Shown: positions 37,246-49,905 of the stretch, one piece after another | Numbering within the stretch: position 1 is the first letter of the stretch | Layout: every line of letters begins with the position of its first letter | Origin: Paulownia fortunei | Lineage: Eukaryota; Streptophyta; Magnoliopsida; Lamiales; Paulowniaceae | Direction: 5' to 3' | Length of the DNA stretch: 64,000 nucleotides | NCBI GenBank assembly: GCA_019321725.1 | Contig: CM033105.1 | Location: forward strand, 17,453,861 to 17,517,860 | Made by a program: the position numbers and the translations under genes | The notes under the pieces: generated by a model | What the model was told of the DNA's origin: nothing | The model's database searches: none | Seen by the model: only the letters and a program-made list of their open reading frames with translations

Positions 37246-38733
37246 GGCTCAGTCCAGAATAAGACTCGCTTGTTTCTATATATGGTGTCTCACCATGATA
37301 ATTCCCTCACCTTGGAAGAAAATTATTCCATGCTCCTGACGTGTCAGGCTCGCATTCATTATAATAATCAAACCCTGTCCTTGCCCATGGCTTCGGCCAT
37401 TGTTGCCGCTCAACAGCAACCTTTTTAAGGAGGACGGGGTCGTGGTCACTAGCCCCTCGAGGCAGCCTGCATAATCAATTCAATGGAAACCGTGGAGGTG
37501 GTTGCAGTAACAACACTGTGTGGTGTCAACTATGTGAGAAGCCTTGCCACACCGCTTTCCGCTGTTGGAAGTGCTTTGATCCAAATTTTCTGACTCCACT
37601 ACCTCGCTCAAATTCTCAAGCTAACTTAGCCTCCAATCAATCTCAGTAGCAGTCGACTGAACAAGAGTGGCATCTCGACATTGGTGCAACGTATCATTCG
37701 ACCAACAACATGAGTAATCTAAATATCCGAAGTCATGATTTTTCTGGTAATGATCAAATTCAAATCGGAGATGGTATAGGTTTGAAAATAACTCATATTG
37801 GAACTGTCTCCTTATCTAATTTGTCATCATCTTTTATTCTTGATAAAATTCAAGTCCTACACAAAACTACAAAAAATCTAACTCTTTGATCTAAAATTTG
37901 CTTAAGATAATCATGTTTATTTTGAGTTTCATAGATCTTTTTTTTAGTAAGGATTACTTGGGAACCGTCCTTCATAAACGATTTGTGTCTTGCTTTTCTC
38001 CATCTCTTCAACATTGATTTCCATCAGCCTTTGTAGGTGCTAGGGTCTCCATTATCGATTGGCATCATCATCTTGGTCATGCCTCCTATGTTAATATTGG
38101 ACTTGTGCTTGACAATAATAATTTATCAGATGGTTCCAGAAAGAGACAAAATGTTTGTCCTAAGTGTCAGATGGCTAAAGGCTACAATTTACTTATTTTC
38201 TGCTTCAATTCACTATGTTTTAAGACCTCTTGATTTGGACATTTGAGGGCCTAGCTCGGTTATTTCTACTTATGGATCTCATTACTATGTTTGTTTGTTG
38301 GATGCCTTTACTAAATTCATTTGGGTGTTTCCTTCAAAAATGAAAATTGAAGTTGAAACTATTTCATTTAATTTCAAAAATATGTTGAAGAGAATTTTGA
38401 TTCAAATATTAAGGCCATTCAGACCGATTAGGGGTGAGTATATATAGATGTTTGAATACTTGTTTCAAAACCTATGGAATTCAACATCGTTTAGCTTGCT
38501 CTTACTTGCATGAACAAATGGGTTCTATTGAACGTCGACATCGACAAATTATTGAAATTGGATTAGTTTTGTTGGCTCATGCAAATTTGCCCAAATCTTT
38601 TTGGAAGACGCTTTTCTAACTGCAACTTATATTATTAATCGTCTCCCTTCCAAAGCCCTAAATAACAAATCACCTTCTGAAATGGCTTATAATAAAAAAT
38701 CTAACTATTTGTTCATGCATGTTTTTGGATATG
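37245..38733 (+). pseudogene. Copia gag end, protease and integrase (left half)
   Basis: In order: the late Gag segment SLTLEENYSMLLTCQARI; the zinc knuckle CQLCEKPCHTAFRCWKC near 37,525; the protease site WHLDIGATYHSTNNMSN (relatives have DSGA) near 37,670. Then come the integrase zinc region WHHHLGHAS with CPKCQMAKG near 38,060-38,175, core words including IKAIQTD near 38,400, and the LPKSFWKTLF to NRLPSKALNNKSPSEM block. Many stops and frame changes occur. The reading breaks at HVFGY where the Athila-like element begins and resumes at 44,331. Confidence 0.8.
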
Positions 38734-40372
38734 TGTTGAGTTGATTTTATACCAATAATTCGTATGCCTTTTGATTAATATTTGATTTATTTTTAAGTAT
38801 TTATAGTATCTTTTATGCATTTAGTTTGAAATTTTATAGGTAATAGTAAAAGAAGAAGAAAAATGAAAAGAAACATAAAACTTTGTTAAAATTTAGAAGA
38901 ACCCACTGTATGGTGCTATTAAGGACAGTGTTCGTATTTCAATCATAAAAAATATCCTAATTAGATCACATCACAACCCTAGAAAAAAAATTAGTTCAAG
39001 ATGGTAAAAATAAATAACAACTTGACAATATTCATAAACATAATCGAAGAGAGAAAGAGAAAAATAAAAATAAAACTTGGAAGATGATGAGTTTCTTCCA
39101 TTGTAGATGTCTTCTTCTTCAATTTTGGAAGAATTATTCTCCTATTCTTCTCGTCTTCTTCCCTTCTTTTCTTTCTTTTCTTGGTTTGTTTTCTCTTCTC
39201 TTCCCCATCTCTATCTGATTTCCCTCTTGGAGGCTTTTGGAATAATTAAAATTGGATGTAAGATGCCCTAAAAGAGGGCAAAAATTCCATTTTGACCATA
39301 CTTTTCTGCGTTGCAGCGTCTAGGCGCTGACTGGTGGTGCCTAGGCACCATTTGCTCTATTTTTGGCACTTAAATACCCTGTTTTGGTGCCTAGGCACTG
39401 TACTCTCTGTGTTTTTTTGCACCAAGGCGCCCTGTTTTGGCGCTTAGGTGTCGTTGCTGCAGTTTTTTCTTCTTCGTTTCAGTGGTTTGACAGTATTTAT
39501 CCATTTCAACTTATTTTTGACCTCATTTTAGGATGAATTTGCTTTTGGTATATTCTAATGAATTGTAGCTCTGTGTCTTAGCTTTCCACAGACACTTGAA
39601 TCAACTCGATATAACATCTTTGAAAAAGGTTATGCCTACAATACCAAGATATATCATACTAGAAAGTTTCAGTTATGTGTAGACTTTTTAACCCAATTTT
39701 TCTCATTGAAATCGAATGAACTGGATTTTATGGTAAACATAAAAATTATAGATAAATCTCTTAGCTTTCTAAGGGTTCACAAGTTAAGTTTTCTACATAA
39801 TTCTTTTAATTATTTGGCCACTAATTAAATAATTTGATAATTATATTGACCCGAGAAGTGATACATGTGTCTAGTTTTATGTGTAGAAAATCATAAATTA
39901 CATGTGAGATAGGAATATACTTACATAGTTTGTGTAGTCATGTTTGAGATCCATAGAACCTAATGAATTGTTGATTGTTGTAATTCATATAGGAATATAG
40001 TGGGTTAGCAATTGATGATAAATTCTTTAGACCTCAGGAGAGGCTAGTAGATAATTTAGGGATTCTCGACTATCACTTGGGAAATAAATTGAGGTTGATG
40101 AGATAAATTATTCAATTCGAACTAATTATGGTGAAATCATAACCCTAGGCTTTTACATTAATAAATTTAATCATTAATTGTGATTATTAGTATAGTTTAG
40201 TTAGATTTAGTTTGTAATCATAAACACATTCTTGCGTTTATTCAAATAAAATTAAAGTTGATTTAATTTTGGTCCTTAATAATTCAATAGTTCTCGTAGA
40301 AATAATACTCTATTCATCACTTTATTACTTGTATACGATAACGTGCACTTGCATTCACAAAATTTCGTAATA
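38734..40372 (+). repeat. 5' LTR of the Athila-like element, with internal inversion
   Basis: The first 210 bp and the last 590 bp are collinear with the other LTR copies. The segment of about 38,948-39,783 is the reverse complement of the matching part of the 3' LTR (43,790-44,330 and beyond) and of the expected orientation in the 47,455-48,759 LTR. The end CGTAATA corresponds to CGCAACA in the latter. Confidence 0.8.
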
Positions 40373-40378
40373 AGTTTT

Positions 40379-40396
40379 TGGCACCGTTGTCAGGGA
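40379..40396 (+). other. Athila-type primer-binding site (tRNA-Asp)
   Basis: TGGCACCGTTGTCAGGGA. The family site is TGGCGCCGTTGCCGGGGA, complementary to tRNA-Asp. The three differences are all C-to-T or G-to-A. Confidence 0.8.
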
Positions 40397-40496
40397 TTGT
40401 TTTATTTTGTTAATATCGATATCAAGTAACTTTAATTTTAGTTTGATTTTTTTTCTTTTACTTTCATTTTCTGTTTCAAATTTTCAGATGTTAATC

Positions 40497-41830
40497 GAAG
40501 GTGAAGAATGAAGCTCATAAACAAGTCTCAAAGTACCATGTCACATGCAAGGGAAAAAATAGAGAACAATAGGGCACTACGTGGTTATGTTATGCCTGTG
40601 GTTGTTGATATATTCTCGAGAATCAGGTGCCCTGTCATTTAAGCAAATAATTTTGAGATTAAACCGACTATTATTCAGATGATTCAAGCTAATCAGTTTT
40701 TTGGATTAGCCAATGAGGATCCCAATGCACACATAGCTTGTTTTCTTGAAATTTGGACACAACCATCCAAACTTTACATGGATGAATGGACAAAGAACGG
40801 TGAGACCACAACCATCAAATTTTTAGCCTCTAACTCATTCTCAACAGGCACCTAAAGTTTTTCCAGAAGATGCTCTTGAGCGATTCATGGAAAGTATAGA
40901 AGCAACATTTCTTTCCAAAACTTGAAGGTCCAAATGGAACAATTTGCCAATATGCTGAGCACAAGACCTCAAGAGTTGTTACCTTATAATATTGAGCTAA
41001 ACCTAAAGGAGAATATCAAGCCATTACTCGCTTGTAGCGATGAGGAGTTGTTGAACCATGAAAGAAAAATCAATTTACCAAGGAAGCTGACAAAGGAAAG
41101 TATAGTACATGAGTCTATTGAAACAGCCGAAACACCAAACAAAGATGCCAAGAAACCAAAGTCGAAGTTATTTATAGATAACCCACCCCCATATGTGCCT
41201 CCTATCATGTTTCCTCAATGATTCCAGAAATAAAATCTAGATAAGCAATTCTCTAAATTTCTAGACATTTTTAAGAAATTGCACATTAATATTCCTTTTG
41301 CAAATGCCCAGCTACGTGAAATTTATGAAGGAGACCCTCTCCAACAAATGAAGGCTAAAGGAATATGAGACAGTGGCACTCACTGAGGAATGCAATGCTA
41401 TTTTGCAAAAACAGGGTTACCATCCAAGTTGAAAGATCCAAGGAGTTTTACGATTCTTTACACTATTGATAATTTGTTTATTGATAAAGCTTTATGCGAT
41501 CTTGGTGAAATTATTAATTTGATGCCTCTCTCTATTTTTAGGAACTTGGGCTTGGAGAAGCTAAGCCTACTACTGTCTCATTACAAATGGCGGGATAGGT
41601 CCATCAAGTATCCGAGGGAATCATAGAAGATGTGTTGATAAAAGTTGACAAGTTTATCTTCCCGATGGACTTTATTGTTCTTGACATAGATGAAGACCAA
41701 GATATTTTAATCATTCTTGGTCAACCATTTTTAGCAACCGAAAAAGCTCTTATTGATGTGTAAAAAGGCCAGTTGACCTTAAGAGTTAAAGATGAACAAG
41801 TCACATTCAAATCTTTAAGCCTATGAAGCA
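40497..41830 (+). pseudogene. Athila-like Gag-protease pseudogene
   Basis: Gag is legible as [20 protein letters not shown], then [17 protein letters not shown], with a later segment open from 40,922 to 41,221 ending NPPPYVPPIMFPQ. The protease region reads LPSKLKDPRSFTI, then IDKALCDLGEIINLMPLSIF (family ALCDLGASINLMPLSI). It runs on through [22 protein letters not shown] and RVKDEQVTFKS across frames. Stops and shifts show it is dead. Confidence 0.75.
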
Positions 41831-43580
41831 CCTAAGCAGAGTTGATAGTTATTTGTGAGTAGACATTGTTGATGAATGTATCCAAGTAACTAGTTAAGCA
41901 AAACACTAATTTAAGCCTTCAAAAGTCTATTTATGTGGATTTTTAACCAAAGATGAACTTGAAACTTTGAAATTTGTGCACCAAGCAAGTTGGCGATGAC
42001 TGAAAGGATACACGAATGGTGGAGGGAGCCTCAATAAGTCTATGATAATTTTACCAAACCCAGGATGATGCGATACAGAGATAGTCTGGCTGAAAATTAT
42101 AAACTAAGCGCTTCTTGGGAGGCAACTCAAGTATTTTATATTTTTTAATTTTTATTTCATAGGTTTATTTTGTTGTTAAATATTCATTTTTTCCTTTTAG
42201 TTTGATGAATTTTTTTGTTTCTCATTTCAGGATCCAACTCAAGTTTGGGGGAGGATTTGTAAAATAAGGAGTGATATGCCACCAACTAATAAATGCACCT
42301 TCATCAATATTCTAAAAGAGGATGATGATGAAATAGATGAGAACTAATACTATTCAGGGAAGTCTTCTATCCCTAATCTTGCTTTACTTAACATTGAGGA
42401 CAATGTTAGTTCTAAGTTTAGGAGTGAATGTATGTGCTTCATTTTCTTTTGTTTGTTTATAGCTTTTGGAAGTTGATGAATATTGTGTTTATGTATGTGC
42501 TTGACTTTCGTGGTAATTTTTACCTTTCTGTAATCATTTGACATATTGAGCACATAACCTTGAATATTTAGATTTTTTACTTGCTTAGAAAAAGATTATG
42601 TGAACTCAATACATTTTTTGCGATCTCATATAATTCTAGAAATTGTTTAATTATCACTCGAGGCAAAATCCTAGGCTACATAACATTAGAAAAATGGTTT
42701 AGCCATTCTTAATGCCCCACATTGAACCTGTTGAGCCATTTTTTTTGTCACCTGACAAATCAACCTCAGCCAATGAATTGAAATTTTTTTATTTTACATA
42801 TTACCCCACACTCAACTCATTTTTATTCTAGTAACATCATTTTGAGCATTAAAAGTGGTTTGAAAAAAAAGGGCAAAAGAGATGGCGATTTGTACAAACT
42901 CCTGAATAAAAAAAAAAGTAAAAAATATGAGGAAAGAGTGCAACACCTATTGTTCATAAAAATAAATAAGTTTGGGGGTGTAACACTTCAAAAAAAAAGG
43001 AAAAAAAAAAAAAGAATATGTGAAAAGAAAAGGGAGTTTAACGAATAAAGTGGTGTGACAAACCAAAAGAAGAAAGATTCGTGAAGGTGTGAAACGAAGA
43101 TGTGGTGGTGCTCATCAACAAGGTTCTAGAATAGTTGTGTGCTATGAGTGATTTAAGCCACTATATTGTCTTTTATCCTACCATTACCTTAGCTCACGTT
43201 ACAAGCTTTCGAGTCCTAATGATCCTTGATGTTGTGTTAGTTTACATTAGTGGAGAGTGATATGAAAAACAAGCCTATGGAATTCTAAAACACATAAATA
43301 AAATATCAATAATTTTGTTTTGAGTTTGTATAAACCAATCCGAGTAGCATAAAGTTAAGTATAAGAGGTTAGACACACACACACACACACTCAAAGAATT
43401 TAAAGATGGGTGAATTTGACACTTGAGTTGAAATTGTACATTTTGATGATATTTTGAGATTTTTTTGAATTATAAACTCACAAAGATTCTTAAGGCCCAT
43501 TCTTAACTCACTTGATATTTTACTTGTTTTACTCTTTTCTTTTGCTTGAGGGCAAACAAATGTTTAAGTTTGGGGGTATT
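41831..43580 (+). other. Athila-like 3' non-coding region
   Basis: Has no domain. Its later part (about 42,230-43,580) recurs inverted at 48,760-49,990. It includes A-rich runs near 42,900-43,030 and an AC run at 43,375-43,391. Confidence 0.65.
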
Positions 43581-44330
43581 TGTTGAGTTAGTTTTATACC
43601 AACAATTCGCATGCCTTTTGATTAACATTTGATTTATTTTCAAGTATTTATATTATTTTTTATGCATTTAGTTTGAAATTTTATAGGTAATGGTAAAAGA
43701 AGAAGAAAAATGGAAAAACATAAAACTTGGTTAAAATTTAGAAGAACTTATTGTATGGTGATATTAAGGACAGTGTTCATATTTCAATCATAACTCTTTG
43801 CTCCAATATCATTTTGATTTGATTCTTGAACTATTGGAAAGATAATATATTTATCTATAACTTCTATATTACCATAAAAACTAGTTCATTTGATTTCAAT
43901 AAGAAACAATGGGTTAAAAAGTCTGCATTTGACTGAAACTTTCTAGTATGACATATCTTCGTTTTGTGGGCATAACTCTTTTTAAAGATTTCATATCAAG
44001 TTAATTCAAGTGTATATGGAAATCTAAGACATATAGATGTAATTTATTAGAAGACACCAAAAGTCAATTCAACCTATAAAGAGATTAAAAAATAAGTTGA
44101 AAGGGCTGAACACTGTCAAACCAATGAAATGAAGAAGAAAAAACTGCAGCAACGGCGCCTAGACGCCAAAGAAAATAGAGAGCATAGTGCCTAGGTGCCA
44201 AAACAGGGTGCTTAGGCATCGAAAATAGAGCAAATGGCACCTAGGTGCCACCAGTCAGCGCTTAGGCACTACAAGGCGAAAAAGTAAAGTCAAAATGGGA
44301 TTTTTGCCCTCTTTAGGGCATCTCACATCA
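43581..44330 (+). repeat. 3' LTR of the Athila-like element, truncated
   Basis: Matches the start of the 5' LTR and then the inverted part in the normal orientation. It ends at ACATCA, about 750 bp in. The whole right half of the LTR is missing, and Copia sequence follows directly. Confidence 0.75.
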
Positions 44331-45690
44331 ATGTACCTGTTAGCCAAACTTGTGCACTTATAACAAACTTAAAATTTATTTCCATTCCAAAACTTGTATT
44401 TTTCTTGATTATAGTCTATCACACCAGGGCTACAAATGTCTTGATTTGGCCACACATATTATATATATATATGTCCCACGCCATGTCATTTTTTATGAGT
44501 CTTTGTTTTCATACCAAAAAGAGTCTTTGGAATCAAATCCTCCGAACTAGAAATTTTTTCATTATCATCCTCTTTATGTCACCCAAGTACTCACACTAAC
44601 CATGCAGGTGCACACATAAAATATTTAACTGACTAGGTGCCAAGTGATCAAGTTAACCCACAAAATCAAGTATTTTTAGATATTTAGTCTACTTTGTTAC
44701 GCTCGGGTGATGCTCAAATACCAGCAAGGAATCTCACTCAAACTTAAAATGATGTTGTTAGAACTTCTCACCAACCTAATCTTTCAAATTCAAATGATAT
44801 AACCCAATCAGCTAACCAAATACCACACCACCAATGTTGCATGCTACCCAATCTCAGACAAAATCCCTCAAGCCGAAAGCTCCTTATGTTGGTATAGCTA
44901 GATACCCATTACCTCAATGTTTGCTTGCTAATCATGTCTCTTTTCTTCCAAAACCTACTTGTTTGTCTGAGGCCTCTAAATATCCCCACTAGCGTAGAGC
45001 CATGAATATTAAGTTTAATACTCTTGTCAAAAATGGTACTTGCGATCTTGTCCTACCCAAACCAAGGAATAATCTTGTTGCAAACAAGTGAGTGTTCCAA
45101 ATTAAGAGACATGCATATTGCAGTGTTGAGTGCTTTAAAGTGTGATTATCATCAGCAACCTGGTGTGGACTTTACGAAGACCTTTAATCCTATAATAAAG
45201 CAAGGGACTATGCAGTTGTTATTATCTTTAGCTATTACATGACAATGGATTATTCGACATATTGATATCCATAATGCATTTGTACATGGTCAGCTGCAGA
45301 AGGGAGTTTATATGCAATACTCTCGAGGGTATGTTCACCTTAATTTTACTAATCATGTGTGTTGCTTAAGAAAAAGCTTATACGATCTTAAATAGGCTCT
45401 GGGAGCCTAGTTCTCTAGGTTGATTGAATAATTACAGCAAATGGGATTCGTTAGATAAAGGTTGACACCTCTTTATTCATGCTTCATAATAATGGCTTCT
45501 CTATTTTCATCCTTATATATGTTGATAAAATAATCACCATCAGGACCTCTTCATATCACATTGATCAGTTTATTCGGCAAATTGGAGCTATTTTTACAGT
45601 GAAAGATTTAGGAAATCTATCCTATTTTCTTAGTGTCGAAGCTTTGTTCGATGGTCATGATCTTTTTTTGATGTAAAGAAAATAAATGGC
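44331..45690 (+). pseudogene. Copia integrase end and reverse transcriptase (right half)
   Basis: Resumes with CQPNLCTYNK-type words: PNLCTYNKLKIYFHSK, FLDYSLSHQGYKCLD and VPRHVIFYESLF (integrase end), then a linker. The reverse transcriptase follows with ARYPLPQCLLANHVS, KYPH-stop-RRAMNIKF, NGTCDLVLPKPRNNLVANKW, an IYVDKIITI catalytic box (family YVDD) near 45,515 and FTVKDLGNLSYFL. The sequence stops being recognisable at about 45,690, so RNase H and the 3' LTR are missing. Confidence 0.78.
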
Positions 45691-45699
45691 CAACCTATT

Positions 45700-46170
45700 A
45701 CAATGTGATGTACTAAACATTAAATGACATTGGTGCCCCTGAAATATCCTTAAAACACCAAAAATACCCAAAGATCCACGTGTTTTTCATCTCGACCCGA
45801 CCCGACCCGGTATTAGTTCGGGTCAACCCGACCTCTCAACTATTGATGAAGCGAACCGATGGGACGTATTAGTCAATCTGATCATGACACCTGGACCCTA
45901 GCCTGTACTGCCTACGGGAATCAATCAGTATAAATTCTCGATGCACAGGTCTCATAAAGTAATTTTTGACATCATTCACTCAATTCGCTTACCAGTTCCT
46001 TTTGACCTCAAGATCTGACTAACTTAAGCATCGGAGGGTTTTAGCTGGGGGCCACCCCAGCGAGCCTAACGTGTCTCTCTTTCAGGTCATCCCGAACTCA
46101 AGTACCCGAGCTCAGATCACCTCGACCCGAACTTAGGTACACTAATTTTAATGCAAAATCACAATGAGTC
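45700..46170 (+). repeat. LTR fragment, Tat-like Gypsy type
   Basis: Unlike its neighbours it is GC-richer. It contains a TATA-like box (GTATAAATTC, about 45,929), then CTTAAGCATCGGAGGGTTTT, GGGGGCCACCCCAGCGAGCC and a CTTTCAGGTC run. These words are common in the right half of LTRs of Tat-type plant elements. No coding sequence goes with it. Confidence 0.45.
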
Positions 46171-46292
46171 AACATGCATGAAGTGAAGCCCTGTTCAACC
46201 CCTATGAGTACCACTTGCAGTTTATCTAAGTTTGAAGGTCATGATTTTTCTAATCCTCAACTTTATAGAAGCAAGGTTGGTGCATTACATTA

Positions 46293-47144
46293 CTAGGGCT
46301 TCACTTGACCAGTATTATTTTTGCACTCCACCATGTTAGCAAATTCATGCATCAACCCAAAGACAGTCATTGTCTTCTTGGACCAAAATCTAACTCACTC
46401 ATCAATGGATACTTGAGAAGATTGATCTCCATGGGCATTCCCTCGAAGAAAATGATAAACATGAAATAGATGCTGGCAAGAGCAAGGGACAAATCTACTT
46501 CCCGCCTCATTGACACTAGTAAGCTCCTTGGCACTGGGGACAACTTCATCATACAGAGATCCAGATCCAGTCATAGAAAGGCCCACGAGAGTGTGCAAAT
46601 CCCATAGTGATATGGACAATTCTCTAAGGGAAGTCAATAAAGTATTGGTGAGTGGACACCACGCCTCGCAAAAAGCGTTGATTATGTCAGAATTGCGATC
46701 ATATATGAACAACGAAGCATATACCGAGTCATATATTTGCGCCGCAAGAAGCTTGTGCTCGCACTGACTGATGATGTCTTCGGTCCACTCCTAGTAGCCC
46801 TTGATGTAGTGGAATTCACCAGAGAACTGAATGACATCTTCTCACTAGGCTTTGCCTTCGATGATGTGATGACCCAATATTGGCAGTAGAGTTGGCTCAT
46901 TCGACTGTTGATGGTGATTTACTTGCAAAGCCCACACCTTGAAATTCTTGCTCAATGAGATCTCCCTGGACCATTCCATCAAGTAAAATGGATTCTTCAA
47001 CTTCAGTCATGGCTTCGTGTATCAACCAATAAGGGGAGTATGAACCGCCAAAATTGTGCCTTTCTCCATGGATTGATTCTCATCATCAAAGATCACTAAG
47101 TGTTGCACCCCGAAAGGACATGAAGTATTTTTGAAATAAACCAT
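46293..47144 (-). pseudogene. Plant mobile domain (PMD) protein pseudogene
   Basis: ATG at 47,144 starts MVYFKNTSCPFGVQHL. After a frame change it reads FGGSYSPYWLIHEAMTEVEE, then EFHYIKGY-stop-EWTEDIIS, IYDSVYASLFIYDRN, FCEAWCPLTNTLLTS, LRELSISLWDLHTLVGL, SLYDEVVPSAKELTS and CQHLFHVYHFLRGNA, ending with SIDE-stop-VRFWSKK. The WDLH and DEVVPSAKEL words are typical of the aminotransferase-like PMD family. PMD proteins are plant-specific, often carried by transposons, and relatives act in silencing and meristem maintenance. Two stops replace conserved Trp codons and there is at least one frameshift. It belongs to a different PMD subfamily from the one at 62,445. Confidence 0.75.
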
Positions 47145-47454
47145 TGTGAAAACTGTCAAATATCACCAAAAAAAAGGTTAAAAATGGTGTTAGCATATTT
47201 CAATAAAGAAGCTTGAAGTATCGATCTTGATTTCAGCTTAGCCATGTACTCACAGTAAAGTTTTGAATTTTGTTAATGCTGAAAATTGCAATGTTGATTT
47301 AATCTTGGTTATCTCCTCAAATGGTAACACCTATGAAATAAGGAAAACAATAAAGTTAAAAAAAGAGAAGGGGGGGAGTGGAAAAAATCCAATCGGATGC
47401 AAAGAAACAAAAAAAAGAGTTCTGCAAATCTTTGAAAAGAGGAAAGAAAGCTTG

Positions 47455-48759
47455 TGTTGCGAAAATTCATGAACGTAAATGCACGTTATCGTTACAAGTA
47501 ATAAAATGATGAGTAGATTATCGTTCCCACAAAGACTATTGAGTTACTAAATACAAAAATTTTGTCAATTCAAATTTTATTTGAACAAACGAAAGCAAGT
47601 AACAATTAATGCAAATGAATTTAAATTACTCTTAAAAATGATGCGCAAAAATCGAATAAAAATGAATATCAATGATTATAAAGACATAGGGTTATGATTT
47701 CATCATAATTAGTTTGAGTTGAATAATTTATCTCATAAATTTCAACTTATTTCTCAAGTGATAGTCGAGAATCCCTAAATTATCCACTAGCCTCTCCCAA
47801 GGTCTAATGAAAATACCATCACTTGGTAACTTACTATATTCTTATGTGAATTACAACAATCAATAATTCATTTAGTTCTATGGATCTCCAACAAGACTAC
47901 ACAAACTATGTAAGTATATTCATATCTCACATGCAATTTATGATTCTCTACATATAGAGCTAGATACATATATCACCTCTTGGGTCAATATGATTAGCAA
48001 ATCATTCAATTAGTGGCCAAATAATTGAAAGCATTAAGAACAATGTAGAAAACTCAACTTGATAAATAAATCAAAAATTGAATTGATAAAAATATTCAAC
48101 ACATCCTAATTAGATTACATCACAACCCTAGAAAAAGAAATTAGTTCATGGTGAAAATAAGAATATCTTAACAATATTCATACACATACTCAAATGAAAA
48201 GATGAAAATAAAAATCAAACTTCAAAGAGGATGAGTTTTTCTTTCCTTATAGATGTCTTTTCTCAAGCTTGGAAGAATTCTCTTCTTTTCCCCAAAATTC
48301 TTTCTTCTTGTCTTCTTCTTGTCTTTCTCCAAATCTTCTATCTCCTCTTTTGTCTCTAATCCTCCTCCCTCTTATTTGGAGGCTCTCGTGATCTTAAAAA
48401 TCTGATTGGGATGCCCTAAAGAGGGCAAAATACTCATTTTACCCTCACAGACCCGCCTGGCTGCGCCCAGGCACTGATTAGCAACGCCTAAACACTGCCT
48501 TCACTGAAAAAAGTCCATTTTCCAGTAGCTGCAGCGCCTAGGCGTTGTAACTACTGTTAACGAGCCAATTTTTTTTTTTATAATTTGAAAAAATGTAAGA
48601 TAAATGTAGATTTTCATGCATTCAAGTGACATTCTTCCTTTATCTTCAAATCTGCAAAATAAACGCTAAAAATAATAATAAAAATCATAAAAATCTTGAA
48701 AATTAATTAAAAAGTTAAGCAAATAGTGCTCAATTAATGGGTATAATTTCCACTCATCA
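47455..48759 (-). repeat. 3' LTR of the minus-strand Athila-like element
   Basis: Minus strand begins TGATGAGTGG after GTTTGGGAGATT and ends TTTTCGCAACA. It gives the uninverted reference order for the LTR of the 38,734 element. Confidence 0.72.
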
Positions 48760-49864
48760 AATCTCCCAAACTTAACATTTTGCTAGTTCTCGAGTAAAAT
48801 AAAGAAATAAAACAAGTAAAATAACAAGTGATTATCACAATCAACTGACTACATGGCCTCAGAAATTGTTGCAGATTTATAACTGAGGAAATATCAAAAT
48901 ATCATCAAAATGCACGATTTCAACTTAAGTGTCAAATTCACCCATATTTAAATCCTTTGAGTGTGTGTGTGTTTAGCCTCTTACACTTAATGTTTTGTTA
49001 TCGGGATTGGTTTATGCAGACTTATAACAAAATTATTGATCTCTTATTTTGGTATTTTTTAATTCCATAGGCTTGTTTTTTATGTCACTGTCCACTAATA
49101 TAGACTAACACAACATTAAGGATCATTAGGACTTCAAAAGCTTGTAACGTGTGGTTAGGGTAATGGTAGGATAAAAGACAATATACTGGCTCAATATTAC
49201 TCATTGCACACAACTATTCTAGAACCTTGTTGATGAGCACCACCATATTTTGGTCTCACACCTTCACGAACCTTTCATCTTTTGATTTGTCACACCACTT
49301 TATTTCTTAAACTCTCTTTGCTTCTACACCCCCAAACTTATTTGTTTCAATGGGTGTTGTATTATTTTCTCATATTTCTTTACTCTTTTTTTTTTCAAAC
49401 CACTTTCAATGTTCAAAATGATGTTACTAGAATAGCAATGAGCTGAGTGTGGGGTAATATGTAAGATAAATAGATTATTTTAATTTTTTGGCTAAGGTTG
49501 TTTTGTAAGGTGACAAAGAAAATGGCTCACATGTTCAATGGGGGACACTAGGGAATATGCATCATAAATAGGGTGGCTTGAAAGACTCAAACGGTCCAAA
49601 AATGGCCTAAATCACTTTCCTAATGTTATGTAGCCTAGGATTTTGCCTTGAGTGATAATCAAACAAGTTCTAGAATTATATAAAATCGCAAAAAAAAAGT
49701 ATCAAGTTCACATAAACTTCTTCTAAGTAAACAGCAAATCACAAGAGCTAAGCACATGCATAAGCATAACATTCATCAATTTTCAAAAGTTATAAATAAA
49801 CACAATCAAATTCTCATCATTGGCTTTAGATATTTGATCATAATCATCACTTCTAACCCCGTTC

Positions 49865-49905
<41 letters not shown>

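Larger units (their letters stand above)
38734..44330 (+). mobile_element. Athila-like Gypsy element without pol
   Basis: The 5' LTR is 38,734-40,372 and a truncated 3' LTR is 43,581-44,330, both starting TGTTGAGTT. A tRNA-Asp-type primer site (40,379-40,396) and a purine tract AAGTTTGGGGGTATT (43,566-43,580) define it. Gag-protease remnants (40,497-41,830) lead straight to the TCTTGGGAGGCAACTCAAGT box and long 3' non-coding region. Reverse transcriptase, RNase H and integrase are absent. It sits inside Copia integrase. Flanks ATATG and ATGTA do not form a clean duplication. Confidence 0.8.

Noticed and set aside
44324..44337. Clean 5-bp target duplication for the Athila-like element
   Set aside because: The left flank is ATATG and the right flank ATGTA; the 3' LTR is also truncated, so the right junction is probably a deletion end.
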